A stretch of DNA of 26,567 nucleotides from an uncultured Muribaculaceae bacterium. GTDB taxonomy: Bacteria; Bacteroidota; Bacteroidia; Bacteroidales; Muribaculaceae. This document shows positions 25,518 to 26,567 of this stretch, in pieces. Location of the stretch: NCBI GenBank assembly GCA_934663645.1, contig CAKUKR010000027.1:1-26567 (forward strand), read 5' to 3'. The notes beneath the pieces are model-generated. The model saw only the letters and a list, made by a program, of their open reading frames with translations. It was not told the origin of the DNA and made no database searches. The translations under genes and the position numbers were made by a program. Position 1 is the stretch's first letter. Each line of letters opens with the position of its first letter.

Positions 25518-25531
25518 TTTATACGTATAAA
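25518..25531. promoter_or_regulatory. Palindromic operator candidate upstream of hutU
   Basis: TTTATACGTATAAA is a perfect 14-bp palindrome centred about 45 bp upstream of the predicted hut transcription start, just beyond where the -33 element should be. A homodimeric regulator bound here could contact RNA polymerase. No regulator gene is adjacent, so the protein is unknown. Confidence 0.45.
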
Positions 25532-25619
25532 AAGTCTTGCCCCTATGGCGTAAATTGCCCTATGTTAATCAATTCGCGGCACAGCTCGCCGACAGGGTGT
25601 GAAAGACGTCCTTATGTAG
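25532..25619. other. Intergenic region between the hut promoter and the lpxA terminator
   Basis: No gene is visible. TTGCCCCTATG (25537-25547) and TTGCCCTATG (25555-25564) are near-identical direct repeats 18 bp apart, which could be a second regulator site or chance. Confidence 0.3.
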
Positions 25620-25652
25620 ACAGAGGGAGTGCTTGAGCAAGCATCCCTCTGT
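25620..25652 (-). terminator. Terminator hairpin after lpxA
   Basis: ACAGAGGGA (25620-25628) pairs with TCCCTCTGT (25644-25652), and the interior TGCTT/AAGCA continues the stem to a GAGC loop with one bulged base. It lies 21 nt after the lpxA stop. The minus-strand tail CTACATAAGG has no T-tract. Confidence 0.65.
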
Positions 25653-25673
25653 AGTATGTCATACTGCTGAGCT

Positions 25674-26453
25674 TCATCCTATGGCAGAGCGAATGATGCC
25701 GCGCTGCGAGTTGTTGATGAAATCGATTATCTCGTCACGCAGGCTGGTCTGCGGCAATGTTTCCATGACTAGTTTCACGGCGTTTGACACGTTCAGGTCA
25801 CTGAGGTAGATTATGCGGTATACCTCGCCAATAGTTGCAATATCCTCTTCGGAGAAACCGTTGCGGTGCATTCCTATCGTGTTCAGCCCGACGTATGAAA
25901 TTGGCTCGCGGGCCGCCTTGACATACGGCGGTATGTCCTTGTTGACCAACGCGCCGCCTTGCAGCATTATGTTCTTGCCAATATGGCAGAACTGGTGGAT
26001 AAGGCTTCCGCCGCCGATGACGGCAGCGTCGTCGATGCGCACCTCGCCGGCTATCTGCGAAGCGTTTGACATTATCACGCGGTCTCCCAGCACACAGTCA
26101 TGGGCGATGTGGCAGTACGCCATAATGAGGCAGTTCTTGCCCACTACGGTTTTGCCCTTGGAGGCGGTACCGCGATTGACCGTTACACACTCGTGCAGGA
26201 CAGTGCCGTCGCCTATGTATGCGTATGTCTTCTCGCCACGGAACTTCAGGTCTTGCGGTATTCCCGCTACTACAGCACCCGGAAAGATGGTCACGCCGTT
26301 GCCTATGCGTGCACCAGGAAAAATGGTGACATTGCTGTGAATGATGCAGTTGTCCCCGATTTCCACATCCTCGTGGATGCGCGTGAAGCTGTCTATCTGC
26401 ACGTTGTTGCCGATATGCGCATCGGGGGAAATATCTGTGTATTTGCTTATCAT
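25674..26453 (-). CDS. lpxA: Acyl-ACP--UDP-N-acetylglucosamine O-acyltransferase
   Basis: The 259-aa cytoplasmic enzyme transfers a 3-hydroxyacyl chain from ACP to UDP-GlcNAc, the first step of lipid A synthesis. The N-terminal two thirds is a left-handed beta helix of hexapeptide repeats (IGNNVQ, IGDNCI, IGNGVT, VGKNCL, IGGGSL). The AYCHIAHDC segment places H118 at the catalytic His125 of E. coli, with H115 at His122. IPQDLKF, LIHQFCHIG and DIPPYV are also conserved. The C-terminal helical part (NGFSEEDI onward) completes the trimeric enzyme. It starts 24 nt after the FabZ-type gene stop. Confidence 0.97.
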   Translation of the reverse strand: MISKYTDISPDAHIGNNVQIDSFTRIHEDVEIGDNCIIHSNVTIFPGARIGNGVTIFPGAVVAGIPQDLKFRGEKTYAYIGDGTVLHECVTVNRGTASKGKTVVGKNCLIMAYCHIAHDCVLGDRVIMSNASQIAGEVRIDDAAVIGGGSLIHQFCHIGKNIMLQGGALVNKDIPPYVKAAREPISYVGLNTIGMHRNGFSEEDIATIGEVYRIIYLSDLNVSNAVKLVMETLPQTSLRDEIIDFINNSQRGIIRSAIG

Positions 26454-26477
26454 ATATGCAGGTCGGTAAAAAGAGGA

Positions 26478-26567
26478 TTATTTGTTCTTGATTATCTGAG
26501 CCATGAACTCCGCCTCGCACACGATTTTCTCGCCGACAAATGCGTATCCCTTGACAATGGCGCATCC
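26478..26567 (-). CDS. FabZ-type 3-hydroxyacyl-ACP dehydratase C-terminus, probably of an LpxC-FabZ fusion (partial)
   Basis: Only the last 29 codons and TAA are inside the window. They read through KGYAFVGEKIVCEAEFMAQI to IIKNK, the C-terminal strand and tail of the FabZ hot-dog fold, where vCEAE(L/F)MA is highly conserved. In Bacteroidota the gene directly upstream of lpxA is commonly a fused lpxC-fabZ; the window cannot show whether the LpxC half is present, so I give no symbol. It and LpxA use the same 3-hydroxyacyl-ACP. Confidence 0.82.
   Translation of the reverse strand, partial: GCAIVKGYAFVGEKIVCEAEFMAQIIKNK

Overview
This window is a 26.6 kb piece of a Bacteroidota chromosome, most likely order Bacteroidales. 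Muribaculaceae, Prevotella-like or Bacteroides-like relatives all fit, and I cannot fix the family from sequence alone. Four things point there. Promoters repeatedly match the Bacteroidota -7 box TAnnTTTG, with no E. coli-style -10 and few Shine-Dalgarno sites. FeoA and FeoB are fused. A sphingolipid-type serine palmitoyltransferase closely resembles the Bacteroides enzyme from memory. The end of an LpxC-FabZ type gene sits just upstream of lpxA. Nearly all genes are recognisable chromosomal housekeeping or metabolic genes. I see no insertion sequence, integrase, phage gene, CRISPR array, tRNA or rRNA.

Layout, left to right. (1) 1-1300, minus strand: ribosomal operon rpsF-rpsR-rplI, with its promoter, a possible autoregulatory leader hairpin and a terminator. 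(2) 1344-3994, minus: a secreted AmyE-like GH13 alpha-amylase followed 13 nt later by hemW. (3) 4035-6118, plus: a RhlE-like DEAD-box RNA helicase with a leader of about 190 nt that can form alternative hairpins. (4) 6175-8669, plus: fused feoAB ferrous iron transporter. (5) 8783-10130, minus: serine palmitoyltransferase (spt) with a highly structured, unassigned leader. (6) 10266-13407, minus: a DUF2975 membrane protein and XRE-type regulator pair, then an M13 zinc metallopeptidase. (7) 13468-15230, minus: a small pRiA4b ORF-3-like protein and a PG_1098-like SAM methyltransferase. (8) 15392-18268, minus: ppdK. (9) 18291-19773, plus: rlmD, divergent from ppdK. (10) 19784-25531, minus: histidine utilisation genes hutU-hutI-hutH, then a nitroreductase-family gene. 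(11) 25620-26567, minus: lpxA and the 3' end of an upstream fabZ/lpxC-fabZ gene for lipid A synthesis.

How the genes work together. hutU, hutI and hutH make a complete route from histidine to formiminoglutamate. The genes that usually finish the pathway (ftcD/fchA or hutG) are not in the window. lpxA and the FabZ-type gene act on the same 3-hydroxyacyl-ACP pool, and spt starts the sphingolipid branch of envelope lipid synthesis. PpdK links pyruvate and phosphoenolpyruvate.

I found no clearly new multi-gene system. The most interesting signals are regulatory: a perfect 14-bp palindrome upstream of the hut promoter, the structured spt leader, the switch-like helicase leader, and a terminator hairpin between hutH and the nitroreductase gene.
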